The position numbers were made by a program, and so were the translations under genes. 64,000 nt of DNA, taken from Gongronella butleri. Its lineage: Eukaryota > Mucoromycota > Mucoromycetes > Mucorales > Cunninghamellaceae. Position 1 is the stretch's first letter. Every line of letters starts with the position of its first letter. Below the pieces are notes generated by a model that did not search any database, had not been told where the DNA came from, and saw nothing but the letters and a program-made list of their open reading frames with translations. The DNA is taken from the NCBI GenBank assembly GCA_025201375.1, contig JAIWZP010000008.1, forward strand, positions 248,001-312,000, in the 5' to 3' direction. Below, piece after piece: positions 23,401 through 34,755 of the stretch.

Positions 23401-23911
23401 CGTATGATAGGCCCCTACAAAAATATCATAATTTCACATGAAGATGCGTTTTTTTGGACCATCATGACTCCATGAGTGCTTGCTTGCTACGTACATTCTT
23501 GTCATTGTGAGTTTTCCCTGTTTTATTTCCGATCTATCATGCATGCATCAAACGTGTTTTTTCTTTCTTGTTCTTTGTGCGTGGCGGAAAAAGTCTATTG
23601 GCGCATGCATGATGATGGTGACGCCTGTGGACCGGAAAAACGGGTGTCATGCCCTAAACGTCTAGAGTGTATATTACTCCCTGTCGCGACAATCTGCACA
23701 TGCAATGCCATGCGGCGTCCTCATTTCCGCCCACTTGTTGCCTCTCCCCCTTGAAATAGGCTTCTTTTTTGCTCTCTGTCACAGCCCCTGCCCTTTGGAC
23801 GCTCTTGTGTATGAAAATTCCAATGCACGCACGCGGATTCGCCGTTTCCTTTTGCACAATTGCATAAAATTCACACACAACAACGGGAATTCACCTTTTC
23901 ATCGTGATGAT
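19933..23911. repeat. Repeat island with family-A repeat, TACTGTA-rich tracts and a partial hairpin element
   Basis: No gene supported. About 19,933-20,340 is the C/T-rich (sense) leader of the cold-shock gene. About 21,320-22,600 is a long repeat copy, colinear with 37,340-38,500. Segments 21,120-21,240, 22,320-22,400, 22,600-22,760 and 23,260-23,420 are packed with TACTGTA, TACAGTA and ATGATAC words. About 22,774-23,030 is a truncated copy of the inverted-repeat element found complete at 36,378-37,023, in reverse orientation. The longest frame (20,569-21,093, minus) has no recognisable domain and is rejected. Confidence 0.65.
22774..23030 (-). mobile_element. Truncated copy of the hairpin inverted-repeat transposon
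   Basis: Starts with the terminal sequence 'gattttctgttcataaat' and continues with 'gaattgggcagctgcatttt', 'ctttaatctcttgctgagcg' and 'gatgcccctggatgta'. All are found in reverse complement at the right end of the element at 36,378-37,023. It then jumps to the loop sequence ('aaaaacacctgataat', 'accgccgccaaa'), so one palindrome arm is missing or collapsed. No far terminus is visible. Confidence 0.65.
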
Positions 23912-24507
23912 TTAATCCTTTTTTTTCGAAACAGGAACGAGGGCGAGCGCAGCTGTCACTCTGGAGTAGCCGTCGTACAGGATCAGGGCGGGGATGATGA
24001 GGTACGGGCTGTAAATGGCGAGAAGCATGGTGCGCTGCGTCGACGTGAGGTTATACGCAGCATTGGCGATCAATTCGAGCATGATGGGCATCAGAGTTGT
24101 AACGACATGCGCTCCGTAGACAACCATGGGCAAACGGATCCACGGAGCATCTGATGAACACGCAGATCACATTATGGCTCTCGCTCCCTGTCTTCCTCAT
24201 TCCCCCCCCCTTTTTTTTTTTTTTGCTTACCTTTGGCAAGACCATTGCATGCCACGAAAAAAAAGGGCAATTGGAGCATCGCTTCCATGGACGCTAGCGA
24301 TTTGAACCAGTATTGGTTGTTTAAAGGGTGCATGAAGGGGTCGCCCGTGGCCTCGGCGTACCAGGCGACAATGGACAGGAGCGGCTGTGGTACCCACGCC
24401 GCGGGGTACAGCGCCTGCAAGTCAAACAAGACCGTAATTGGAATATGCGTCAGAAAAAAAACATAAAACACAAGGTCCAGGGGACGCGACGCCAACGACG
24501 AGACCAT
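23912..24507 (-). CDS. TMEM97/sigma-2-receptor-like EXPERA membrane protein
   Basis: Exons 24507-24231 and 24150-23912 give 171 aa (human TMEM97 is 176). Four hydrophobic spans are visible. The EXPERA signature lies at the N-terminus: 'RPLDLVFYVFFLTHIPIT', then 'LFDLQALYP', 'GDPFM', 'WFKSLASMEAMLQLPFFF'. The C-terminus is lysine-rich (KKKD at the end), reminiscent of an ER retrieval signal. Family members are ER/lysosome proteins linked to sterol handling. The intron is GT-AG (GTAAGC...CATCAG) and rejoins as Lys-Asp. The ATG is the first in frame at the start of the first span. Confidence 0.9.
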
Positions 24508-24902
24508 GATTGCAATTTGATGAACAAAAAAAAAAAAATCGAGAAAAAAACAATCAAATGTACTGCCCCCCTAATCGGAGACTCGGGGCGTCGGGGCAAA
24601 AGCATAATCCCAATTTAGGCATCGTGTAAACTGTTGTCTGACGCTTTTTGGGATGCCAGTCCCCTCTCCCCACGCTTCTACCACACCCCACCCCCATTTT
24701 TCCACTTGCCATCATGGTGCAAATGGATCCTTTGTCTTGGATCTGTCACTCACAAATGATGCAAAAAAGGGGGGTATCTGAACCTTTTTATTTTTTTGAT
24801 TCTGAAAAAAAGTTCTATGCAACTTCTGCTTACGGCTTGCGTGCAGGGTGAAGAATTGCACGCAGTGCCACAGGGCGCGGTTGACGCGATCTGCTTCTTT
24901 GC
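24508..24902. other. Short intergenic gap upstream of TMEM97-like and downstream of UXT
   Basis: About 395 bases with A/T homopolymers (24,526-24,540) and C-rich patches; no feature recognised. Both flanking genes run leftward, so this holds the UXT 3' end and the TMEM97-like promoter. Confidence 0.45.
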
Positions 24903-25126
24903 CTAATCTTTGTTGAGCACTTCGGCCATGGCCTCAAGCACCTATGACAAATAAGAGAACAGATGAATCAGCAAATGAATGGTGTCCACGGCATCCAAGG
25001 TCGCACCATTTGTATATGAGCGCGAATCTTGTTGGCCTCTTGCGTGTATTTATCAGCGTCCCTAATCGTCAGAAGCGCGTGTGAGGCTGATGGAAAGCAT
25101 TTGCGGGTCTGTTTCCTTTTTTTTTT

Positions 25127-25165
<39 letters not shown>

Positions 25166-25664
25166 GGTTTCTCACCTTTGCAGCCGCTGCACCTTTTTAC
25201 CAATGTAATTTTTTGCCTCGTCGAGGGTGAATTGCACGTGGAAACCAAAGCCCACCTGCACAAAGATAAAAGTCGTGTCTGGTCTAATAGAAAAAAAAAC
25301 ATCATAAACAAAAGTAAATGCAGAAAAAGCGCGTCAATGACATGCAAAAGACGTGTTTTTTTCTTTTTTCTTTTTTTCTTTGTTGCATACACGTTGGCCT
25401 GGACATAGAATTGGGAGCCGAGATCCACCATTGTCTTTAATTGCTTGTGGTTTCCTTGTTTGATCATATCGATCTGCTCGGCAAGCATTTCACTGGCGAT
25501 AAAAGGAATTAAAACGGGCATACGCGCAGGAAAACGACGTCTTACTAGTCGTGTTTGGTATTCAAGAGAGCGTCTCGTGCCTGCAAAGCCGTGGTCAGGT
25601 TGGGCTTTAGCTTTGTATTAAGAAACACGTCGTATTTGGTTAAAGTGTCGTGCAAAGTAGCCAT
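24903..25664 (-). CDS. UXT-like prefoldin-alpha subunit
   Basis: Exons 25664-25546, 25492-25391, 25283-25176, 25061-25007 and 24941-24903 give 140 aa (human UXT is 157). The architecture is two coiled-coil helices flanking a beta hairpin. The hairpin segments 'VDLGSQFYVQANVPDTTFIF' and 'VQVGFGFHVQFTLDEAKNYI' are characteristic of UXT rather than canonical prefoldin alpha subunits; the last helix is 'NKIRAHIQMVLEAMAEV'. UXT works in the R2TP/prefoldin-like co-chaperone complex and in transcription. Splice sites were chosen to restore 'NVPDTTF'. Intron 3 carries a long T run in sense orientation. The gene is divergent from the HSF gene. Confidence 0.88.
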
Positions 25665-26468
25665 TCTGTGCGGAGAGAAAGACAAAAAAAAGTGGCAGAA
25701 AAAGTGCGCTATATAAAAGAGAGGAGGAATTGTATTTTTTTCTCTCTCCTTTTTACATCTTTTTACTCGCTCTTGTCCATCATCACTCTCACGCCACATC
25801 TTGCTCTTTTTTACTTTTTGCTCCTCCTCAACCGCCACCTCATCAGTTTGCAACTCTCTTACTGCGCGGTGCCTCGCTTTGCTATTTATTTTTTAATTGA
25901 AAGCACTTCATTTGTAAACACGTTGAACCAAAAACAAGCGTGTTCACGGGCTCACCCGGCTATTTTATTAGCTCTATCTTTTTTTTTTCTTTTTTTTTTC
26001 CCCTTCTCTTTTGTCTTGTTGCAACTTGTTCTCGCCGGCAAACCCTACAATTATCAGCGAAAAAACGTATCCGACAGCGCTTCGCCACGTTTCGTTCCTT
26101 TTCCCCACTTTTTCTTGCCTGACTAGCGCCTTCTGGGTGCTTTTTCTTTTTCTTTTCCCCTTTTTACCCCCTTCTCGCTTCTTTTTTCTTTCTTTGCACC
26201 GCCTTCTTTGGGCATTTGTGTAATCCATCCTTGCAATCCTCCCCCCTTGTTTTGCTTCTCTCCGCTCCCCCCTTTTTTTTTTTTTAGCCTTGTTACGTCA
26301 GACCCCCATTTTTTTTTTATATCAAGGTGAGCATTTTGGCAACTCAAGCTTCCAGAAGAAATTGGGATTTTTTTTCTCTTATATTAATCTGACACCCGAT
26401 TCTTTTTGTTTTTCTTCTTTTTCCTTCTTTTTCCCTGTCGCAGCATGAATTGATTTCTGCCTTTGAAC
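25665..26468. promoter_or_regulatory. Bidirectional upstream region of UXT (-) and HSF-type (+) genes
   Basis: T/C-rich on the plus strand. A probable 5' UTR intron of the HSF gene runs 26327-26443 (aAG|GTGAGC ... tcgCAG). It is followed by a two-codon upstream ORF (ATG AAT TGA, 26445-26453) before the main ATG at 26469. A minimal heat-shock-element pair TTCcaGAA sits at 26350-26357, inside the putative intron. These are sequence matches only; function is inferred. Confidence 0.4.
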
Positions 26469-28515
26469 ATGACCACGAGCAATTCTTCATCACGCCAAGC
26501 CTATTCGAGCCATGCTTCTATTGACGACACGATCATGCACAAGGATCCGACGTCGCATTCTTATCAAGAACTCGCCGAGTATGTACAACGACATCATGAC
26601 AGAGAGAAAGAGAGAAAACAAAGGAATGGGGAACGAAAAAAAATAGAGGAATTGCACTCCTCTGACCCGGTCTCTACCACCCCCTCTTTTTTTATATTCT
26701 TGCTTTGTAGAATCAAGCCGGAACAGCTTGATCAAAACAACGAGACATTCACCCCTGAATCCAGTACAGGTAGTCGCCGCAAGTCATCTAGCGAATCGTC
26801 TGCATCCACGCCACCTGTCCGCACACAGTCCGCATTCATCAGCAAACTTTACAAGTACGTAAAAAAAAAACTAAGAAAAAAAAAAAAAAAAAAAAAAGAG
26901 GAAAAAGCGTGCCAAGAGCCAAAAAGGGCACTAGTTTGCAGGAATGGGCCTTTTTTTTTTTTTCTTGTGTCTGATCCCTTTTTTTTCGTGTCAGGATCCT
27001 GGAAGACCCCGAAATTCATCATCTTATTTCATGGACCGCGGACGGCGACATGTTCAGCGTCAGCAACCCTGCTGTTTTCTCAAAAGAGGTGCTTCCCCAG
27101 TACTTTAAGCACAACAATTGGCAAAGCTTCGTCCGGCAGCTTAATAGTAAGTGTACAAAGGAGGTTGTGTGGCACCCCGAGTCGAAAGTTACACGGACCA
27201 GTGAACAAAAAAAGCAAAAAAAACAAAATTGGGGGGTGGATCGACGCAATTGGGCAAGGGGGGGAGGCAAGAGAAAGCGCGGAGGCGCCACGGAAGCAAG
27301 CATTGACGAAAATGGAACCTTTGCTCAACCTACTTTTTATTTGTCTTTTAGTGTACGGCTTCCACAAGGTGAATGACATCATTCATTCCAATTTGACGTC
27401 CGAAAGCCAAAAGTGGGAGTTCCGTCATGAACACTTCCGTCGAGGTGCCATCGACGCTTTGCAAAATATCAAGAGAAAAAGTGCCAAATCCCATCATCAT
27501 TATCCGCAAGCTTATGTCACCGCCGCTGCCGCTGCTATACCCAATGCGACATCTGTTGGTCCGCCGCCTGGCGTCTCATCCGCTCTGCACCCCTTGACAC
27601 ACCCCGTGCCGTCGTCAAGGCATGGTCTGCATGTTCAGACCAACAATCGCGATTCTCCAATGCAATTGGATAATGCGCCGCCACTCCATCATTTGGAGAG
27701 CCAAATGTACCATCTGTCCCAGGCCTATCAGCACCTTCGACACGAAACAGAGGAACTTAGGACCTATGTCGACAACCAGCAGCACGTAAAGACAGAGAAA
27801 CAAACAAACAAACAAAAAAAACACGCGTCAAACCGCGTTTTTTTTTTTTTTTTTTTTTTTTTTTGCAAAACGCGCTCACATCGCGTCCAATTTTCTTTTT
27901 TTAGACCATCAAAAACCTGACGAATCTGCTCCTCGTGCTGACCAAAGACAATGACCGGTTCCATAGCTATGGTAAGGGCTTGACCGGCGAGCGGACAAGT
28001 ATGTTTGTCGCCCCTTTTTTTTTATCTTTTTTTTTTTTCTTGCACATGGATATTGATTCCCCCCCCTTTTTTTTTTCATTGTACATTTAGCGCGCCAGAT
28101 CCATTCAGCATTCAGTCATCCGTCGCCACACAATGAACAAAGCCCATCACAGCAGACAATGCATCCAATGCTTCCTCCGCCGCCGTCGCCATTGCACAGC
28201 CATCCGCCGCCGACGCCACCCAACAGGATGGGCACCAATGATCGACGCTTGAGCCTGTTTGATCCACCCTCGGTTGTGCGCGCCAGTCGTGGCAGTGCGT
28301 CATCTGCGACTGGCAATGGATTAGACTATCCGCCGCCGACATTGCCTGCGTCGTCGTCGTCGTCGTCATCGTCTGGCCCCTCGTCGTCTCTCGGTCCACC
28401 ATTGACCATGTTCATCGACAAATGCATCCCCGATTCCTCATCGACCTCTTCACGATTGCCCTTTGAAATGGATCCAAATGAAAAGGAATATAAGCGACGG
28501 CGCTACTCACCATGA
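26469..28515 (+). CDS. HSF-type DNA-binding transcription factor
   Basis: Exons 26469-26578, 26711-26854, 26995-27146, 27352-27785, 27905-27998 and 28091-28515 give 452 aa. The winged-helix HSF domain begins near residue 73: 'SAFISKLYKILEDPE', 'WTADGDMFSVSNPAVFSKEV', recognition helix 'NNWQSFVRQLNMYGFHKV', then 'WEFRHEHFRRG'. Split codons rebuild 'LNMYGF', as the family requires. After it come an Ala-rich linker, a heptad-like region ('LESQMYHLSQAYQHLRHE') and a Pro/Ser-rich C-terminus with a Ser run. Exon 5 has two in-frame donors 27 nt apart (after 27971 and after 27998). It could be the general heat-shock factor or an Sfl1-like paralogue. The first candidate start two codons upstream is TTG, so ATG 26469 is used. 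Confidence 0.92.
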
Positions 28516-30347
28516 ATTGGATCCCTCACACCACCCTCTTTTTCTTTTTCTCATGTTCCTGCGCTACCGCTCGCTCCGCCTTAACTCCTTTTCGTGTTGG
28601 TAGAGAACGGAAAAAAGCAAAAATAAAAGCATTTTGCCATGGGGGGAGGGGCCCATTGGACGCGCTCAACGTTGCCATTTGCTTGTTAAATCTGGGTTCC
28701 TGGCCCCATTGCCCCTGACGAAGGTTAACAAGAAGGATTCTTTGCCATCTTTGGGATCATGCATGAGAGCTGTCGGTGTGGAAATGAGGGAATAAGAGAC
28801 GTATTGATAGCCATCTTTGGGTCATGGCGTGTTTGGCTGGTGATCGAGGGGGGGGATGAGTGGCATGATCTTTTTTTCCCTTAGCTGTCCCCCACCTTGC
28901 TCTCACGCGGCTCCCCCATCGTGCGATTGGAGTCTCCCTATGCCCTCGTTCGTGCGCGTGCATCAATTATTTTCTTCTTTTTTTTCAGAAAAGAAAATAA
29001 AAAAGCTAGTGCAGCCGCATCTCGTGGAACAACGTTTGCCATTGCATGGACTCGCAGGTGGCAGCTGTGTATGCACGACCATGGTCATTGTTTTTCTTTT
29101 TGGTGTCCGGCCCGCTGACGCGAAGGTTTTGGGGTCCAAAGCATAATAAACGCCGGGACACTAGAACAAACAAGGCAAGCTACTCGAATATCTGGCTTGG
29201 CAGCCCCTAATGTCGAAAAGATCTGCCCAAGTATCCCCGATGTGGATCGCGTTCGTCGTAAAAGGTTAGATGGTTTTTTTGTTCTGCCCATTTGTACGCT
29301 AAATGCTGCAGTTTGTATTTTTAACCTTTTGTCAGATGTTCGTTCCCTCATTGGTCGTCATGACATAATTATACCATGTTAATGACGCGCACAACCCGGC
29401 GCGAAACAGGTGATTTCACTCCTTTTTTTTGTTTTTGGGATGGCTTATTTTTTTTTTGGGATGGCAAATGCATCGGGTTCCCAAGAACGGACCATGAAAG
29501 GTAAGAATGTCCTTTGGAAAGTAGGGACAGGGCCAGCTGCGCTACATGTGGGTTGAGATCAATGTTGAAATCGCGCATTTCTTGTTTTTTTTTTTGGTTA
29601 AAACGAGGACGACACGCTCATAGCCCCTCCACTCCTGGTCTCCATGAACTCCTATCTTGTTGATCATTCTTGTTTGCGTTTACAAGGGGGTGGAAAATAA
29701 AAAGTTTCGCTGATGTTGCTAAAAACGGTCTAGCGCCGTGTTACCTTACATGCTCTTCCCTCCCAGCTTTCGACGGATCACACCGATGGACAGAAGCATG
29801 AATTTACAAAATGAGTAACAAAAGTATCGGAGCCTGTACGCTGATCTCCTAATCGCGCAAGTGCATTTTCTTTACTCACGCCCTTTTTCACTGATGCAAA
29901 ACGGGAGGTACGGCGATACCCGAGACATCCATTGATAATTTATACAAATCTCCGTCTCCCCCCATTATGTGGTATCTTGCTCCCTATGCCAAGGCAAATG
30001 ACTCACAGAAACGCAGGTTGCATTTTTTTTTTGTTTTTCACGCAAACACGGCGCCCGACTTCCGCGCGCGCAGCACACTTGTACGCTCCATGCTCTTTAA
30101 AGCTCGAAAACATGGGCGCGGCACGTCAATTAAGCGCCTCTCCTTGCTCATGTATTTCATATTTTCATTTTTTTCATTTTTGTTCTTTTTTTGGCCGAAC
30201 CCTTAAAGAAAGATCTCTGCATCCGACACAATGGCACGGTCCATCCACATGGACAGGCAACACGAGTTCATGGTCACCTTGCCATCGTGCCAAGAACATC
30301 TCTTTTTTTTTTTTATTTTTCATGCAACACGCGTCATCTCGCCTCCT

Positions 30348-30397
<50 letters not shown>

Positions 30398-30723
30398 ATT
30401 TTTCATGCAACACGCGTCATCTCGCCTCCTGGTTTTTTTTTTTTTTTTGTTATTTTTATCTTTGATTTATGTTTCAAGAAGGGTGGTATTTTGACGTGTC
30501 CAATCATATTACGCCGGGGATAACCACAAGAAAGGAGGAGAAAAAGACTTTAATAGATTACACAGCAACGGCCAAAAGAGGTAGAGAGAATTGGGAATAG
30601 AGATAATGAACAACGGGCAGGGAGAGAAAGAGAGAGAGACAGAGAGATTGGGGGAGGGGGATATCGTGAGTGCGGCCGAGATGAAATGGAATCCAGCCGC
30701 GAGCAAAAGGAGAACGCGCTCCA
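28516..30723. other. Long intergenic region with a 34-bp direct repeat; no gene recognised
   Basis: About 2.2 kb without a credible gene. Identical 34-bp copies lie at 30315-30348 and 30398-30431 ('catgcaacacgcgtcatctc' core), separated by a 48-nt T run (30349-30396). AATAAA lies at about 29,147. Purine-rich sequence at 30,535-30,680 is probably the 3' UTR of STE11. Frames of 60-96 codons at 28,856-29,146 and 29,085-29,351 show no domain. Confidence 0.5.
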
Positions 30724-33467
30724 TCATGGCTCGTCGTCGGCAAGGAAAGGATGCGACAGAAGCTCGTGCGCGGTTGGCCGCTTTTCGTGGTCCCTGTTAT
30801 AACAAAAAAAGATAAAAAGAAATTAAGATGCGCAACGACGTTCCGAAACGCGTCGTTTTGTCCACTTACAGCTGGAATGTGCATTTTAAAAAGTCTTTGG
30901 CTTCTGAGCTGACATGATTGGGAATATCCGGCATGGTGTAGCTTCCAATCTAGAGCCAAAAAAAAAAAAGGATGGGGTCAAAAGACATGTCATGGAAGCG
31001 CGAAATTGCGTGTATTTCACGGGGTTTTTACCTGAAAGATGGCTTGCATTTGCGAAAAGGCGGGGAATGGATGATCACCTGTGAACATCTCGACGACCAT
31101 GCAGCCCAGGGACCAAATGTCGGCCTTTTTAGTATATTGTGTCTGTTTGACGACCTCGGGCGCCATCCAAAAGATCGAGCCTTGCAAACTAGGCCGGTGC
31201 GCCGCCGTCGACGTCACCTGCATGATATCTTACCCGCCATGAAACAAAAGGAATCAGCAACGCTGGCGCGTCTTTGGGATTTGAAGATGAATTTTTTACC
31301 TTCTTCAACTTTTTTGGAAATGCCAAAATCGGATATTTTCACGCCGCCCTTGTTGTCGACGAGGACATTTGCGCCCTTGATGTCGCGATGGATGATATCC
31401 TTGCCGTGGAGATATGTGAGGCCCTTGAGGATCTGGCGGACAAAACTGCGGACGAGCGGTTCCTGGAAGGCGCCATAGCTGGCGAGCAGGCCGGCCACGG
31501 AGCCGCCGGGCACGTATTCGAGGAAAATGCTGAAATGGGCGTCATCGGACTCGGAGCCCAGGTACTGCACAATGTTTTCGTGTTGCAGTTCCTGCAGCAG
31601 GGCAATTTCGCGCCGCAATGCCTCCACCATTGACTTTTTGCGCTCGACGCTCGCCGAGTTCTCCACGGGCAATTCCACTTGCTTTACAGCCATCAATTCG
31701 CCGCTCAGCGGATTCAAACCAAGATACACGTCGCCAAACGTGCCTCGCCCAATCAGCGAACCTTTCATCCACGTCATGCCTTCCCCTAAAACAAAAAAAA
31801 ACGCGTCAAGTTGGCTCTTTTTACGCGTTTTTACGCGTTTTTTTCTTTTTTCTTTTTTCTTTTTCCTTTTCTTACCTGGACCGGCGCCTGCAGGAGGTGT
31901 AAAATGCATCATGGCGGCTGGTGGCGCAGGCATAAAGTAGTCATCTGGTCCCTTTGAGGGTGTGGAGGGCTTTTTGCTGCCATTGAGGTAGGAAAGGCTT
32001 GTTGATCGATTTGCTGCTAGCGAGGGCGACAATGGCGGCTTATTGAGCGGTGTATTGGCGCGCGAGCCGTCGTTGGACGTGCCATTTGTGCTACCGTAGT
32101 GGTTCAATTCGTCTTGTGACTTTAACGCTGGCCTCGAATCATCGACGGCAGATTGGAAATCGTCGTCTTCATCTTCATCGTCATTTTGATGCTGCTGCTG
32201 TGATAGTGGTGGTTGACGGCGATCATGGTCATAATGGTTCCCATCGTCGTCGTGGTCATCATCATCATCTTCATCCGAGGAAGTCATGTCCAATGCGGCT
32301 AACTTTGTGGTGACTTGCTTTGCATAATCCAATTCGTCGCCCATGGACTTGTTGCATTCCTGGTCGTCATCCTCGACGTGATCGAGGAATTTATCCATGT
32401 CGACACCCAAGACAGACACGAGTTCTGGTAAAACAGAGTTGCGCGAGCTGTTGTAACTGTCATTTCGGCTTGCCTGCGAGAGTCGCCGCGTGGTGGACAG
32501 CCTTTTTGCGTTGATTCCGGCGGTTTCGAGCAAATCGCGCTTGTGATTCGGGAAAAAGGACGTGAGGTTGGACGAAATGAGCTCAGATGGAGGCCGTTCG
32601 CCAAAGAATCGCTTAATTCGCGGGTAATTGCGCGCGCGGAACGATGACCCTGAGCGTGCTGCCGCCTCGGGCACGATACGCGCGTGTTGTGCGGGTGGCG
32701 ACGCGCCGGTGGCTGCAGACGATGACGATGCCATGGATGGCACGGGGGACGATGATGGTGGACCAAAAGTCGCAGCTCCGGGTGACGACGTCAATGTGCT
32801 TGCACCCCCTGACCCATTTGCACCGGGATTGCTGCTGCCAGGTGGCCGGGGTGAATTGAAATCTTTGGGTGAGTGCGGCAGCGACAAGACGGAGCCTGTG
32901 ATGATCTCGAGAGTCGTTTGCTTGTCGGGAAAGCCAGCGGATGGCGGCGGGCCTGACAATGTGGCAATGGACGGCGACGGCGTGAGCATGGGCAGCTCCT
33001 TTTTCGTGTTCATGTGCTGGTGGTGGTATGGATGCTGATGTTGCTGCTGCTGTTGCTGCTGTCGCCGAGCATTGCTGCCCTTTCGCTTGAATTCCTCATA
33101 CGTCGGATAAAGATGCCGCTTGCGCAAGATCAATCGTTCTTTTTCAGGACGATCCGGCGACTGACAAATGTCCATGAGTTCGGCATCCGACAGCGTGCGT
33201 GCTAAAAAAGAAAAAAAGGAAAAAAAGGGTCAAGGATCCCCATTTTGTGTCACCCTTATTGGCCCCTTGACCCCACACCATCCATTTGTTTACTTACCTT
33301 CTCCATGGGTGCTGGAGCCAACAAAGACGCAGTAGCGATCTGCATTGCTCTCATCAATGCCAAATTTGTGCAACACCTTAGCCATCACCATCTTGGCCGT
33401 CGTCGCATTGTGCACATTGACAATGCGCGTCTGCCCATCCTCACCAAACACCTTGACGCACGTCTAC

Positions 33468-33540
<73 letters not shown>

Positions 33541-34609
33541 GAAAATGAGAAAAAAGGCACGAGATGAGCATCTTTTTTTTTTCTCTTGGATTGCTCATGA
33601 TCGTACCTGTTTGACCTTTTCCATGGACATGATGCCGCCCTCGAGGGAATTCCTCTATAAAAAAAACGTGTCAGGAGAAAGCATTGTCATTGTGATTCCT
33701 TACCTTTTGTACGGTGCGTGGACTCGGTGGCAGATGCGCGGGATCTTGCGCCGGAGGTGTATTTTGCGAGGTATTTGCATTGGCATTGCGAGCCTTTTTG
33801 GAATCTGAGCGTCCGAGGAAGCGTGAGAAGGAATTGGAGCGATTGAGCAGGCTTTTGCCCTCTGTGGGCTTGGTGGCGGCCGTGCTGGTGGGCTTGTCAG
33901 GGTCGTTTGTGGAAATGACGGGGACAGACACGGTCGATTGATTGATGTTACGATAATCATTGCGTGCATAGCCATAGGCGGCGGCCGATGGGGGTGGTTG
34001 TGGCGGCACTGGCGCGGCATTGGCGGGCACATTGGCAGGCGGGGGGTAATGATGCAGATACGTATAATCTGGCGGCTGTTGCTGGATAGAAATAAAGAGC
34101 AAACGAGCGTGTGAGAACCCCCCCTTTTCCCTTTAACATCTCATTTCGTCCCCTTTTGCGCCCCTCATCCCTTTTGTCTACCTTTAGTCGCGCTGCTGTA
34201 AAAGTGGACGCATAGCACTCCTGACGCAGGGCCTTGATACCGACGAGGAGACGCACCCGTTCGCCCACGAGACTGACACCCATTGCCTTGAGCGCCTCAT
34301 TATCGAGGTCAAGGACCACAGGACCCGTGATATGATGGTCTATGAAGAAGAACAACAAGCGCGTGAGCCTTGATTTTTTGCCATTTTCCATAAATTTCTA
34401 TTACCTTTGAAACGCGAGGCGAAGCGGCCCAGGTGACAGGCGTGCAGCCATTCGGCCACATTGTGCATGGTCCACGCTTGCACATCCTCCAACGTGTATG
34501 GTCGTCGGATACCAGTGTCGTATGTGGGCGTGGTCGGCGACGCTCCACGCGAATTGCCCTGAAAATAATGGCGCGCGCTCGGCGACGACGGCGGATGGTT
34601 GGTCTGCAT
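30724..34609 (-). CDS. STE11: Ste11/Byr2-type MAP kinase kinase kinase
   Basis: MAPKKK of the mating/filamentation/osmostress pathway. Ten exons: 34609-34405, 34339-34182, 34081-33704, 33654-33607, 33463-33298, 33201-31876, 31785-31300, 31228-31032, 30949-30870, 30793-30724; 774 aa. SAM domain about residues 43-110 ('[19 protein letters not shown]'). Ras-binding-like domain about 264-345, opening '[16 protein letters not shown]'. A long low-complexity linker has Q, S/P and acidic runs. The kinase covers about 503-767: '[13 protein letters not shown]', 'MAVKQVELP', '[12 protein letters not shown]', 'SDFGISKK', '[11 protein letters not shown]'. The intron 7 acceptor is a weak TAAG (31229), chosen because it keeps 'KKVEEDIMQ' in frame. 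Intron 4 holds a 69-nt homopolymer. It shares a 146-bp upstream gap with the divergent CENP-W-like gene. Confidence 0.95.
33470..33538. repeat. 69-nt poly(A) run (poly(T) in the STE11 sense) inside STE11 intron 4
   Basis: Uninterrupted A from 33470 to 33538, immediately inside the 3' splice site of a 142-nt intron (33606-33464). On the gene's sense strand it forms an extreme polypyrimidine tract. Confidence 0.9.
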
Positions 34610-34656
34610 CAAGCTGAGAGAAAAGAAAAAGAAAAAAAAGAGAGAGACAAACAAAT

Positions 34657-34690
<34 letters not shown>

Positions 34691-34755
34691 CGAAAAAGCG
34701 TGGTCCCATTGCCTTTTTCTCTCTTTTTCTCTCTTTCATTTTTTTTTCTTTCTCC
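34610..34755. promoter_or_regulatory. 146-bp divergent promoter between STE11 and the CENP-W-like gene
   Basis: The start codons face away from each other across 146 bases. The gap contains a 32-nt A run (34658-34689) and flanking T/C-rich sequence on each coding strand. No TATA box was identified. Confidence 0.5.

Noticed and set aside
26463..26468. Start of the HSF-type protein two codons upstream
   Set aside because: The codon there is TTG, not ATG; ATG 26469 is the first real start.
30315..30431. CRISPR-like repeat-spacer arrangement
   Set aside because: Only two repeats, a homopolymer 'spacer', and a eukaryotic nuclear context.
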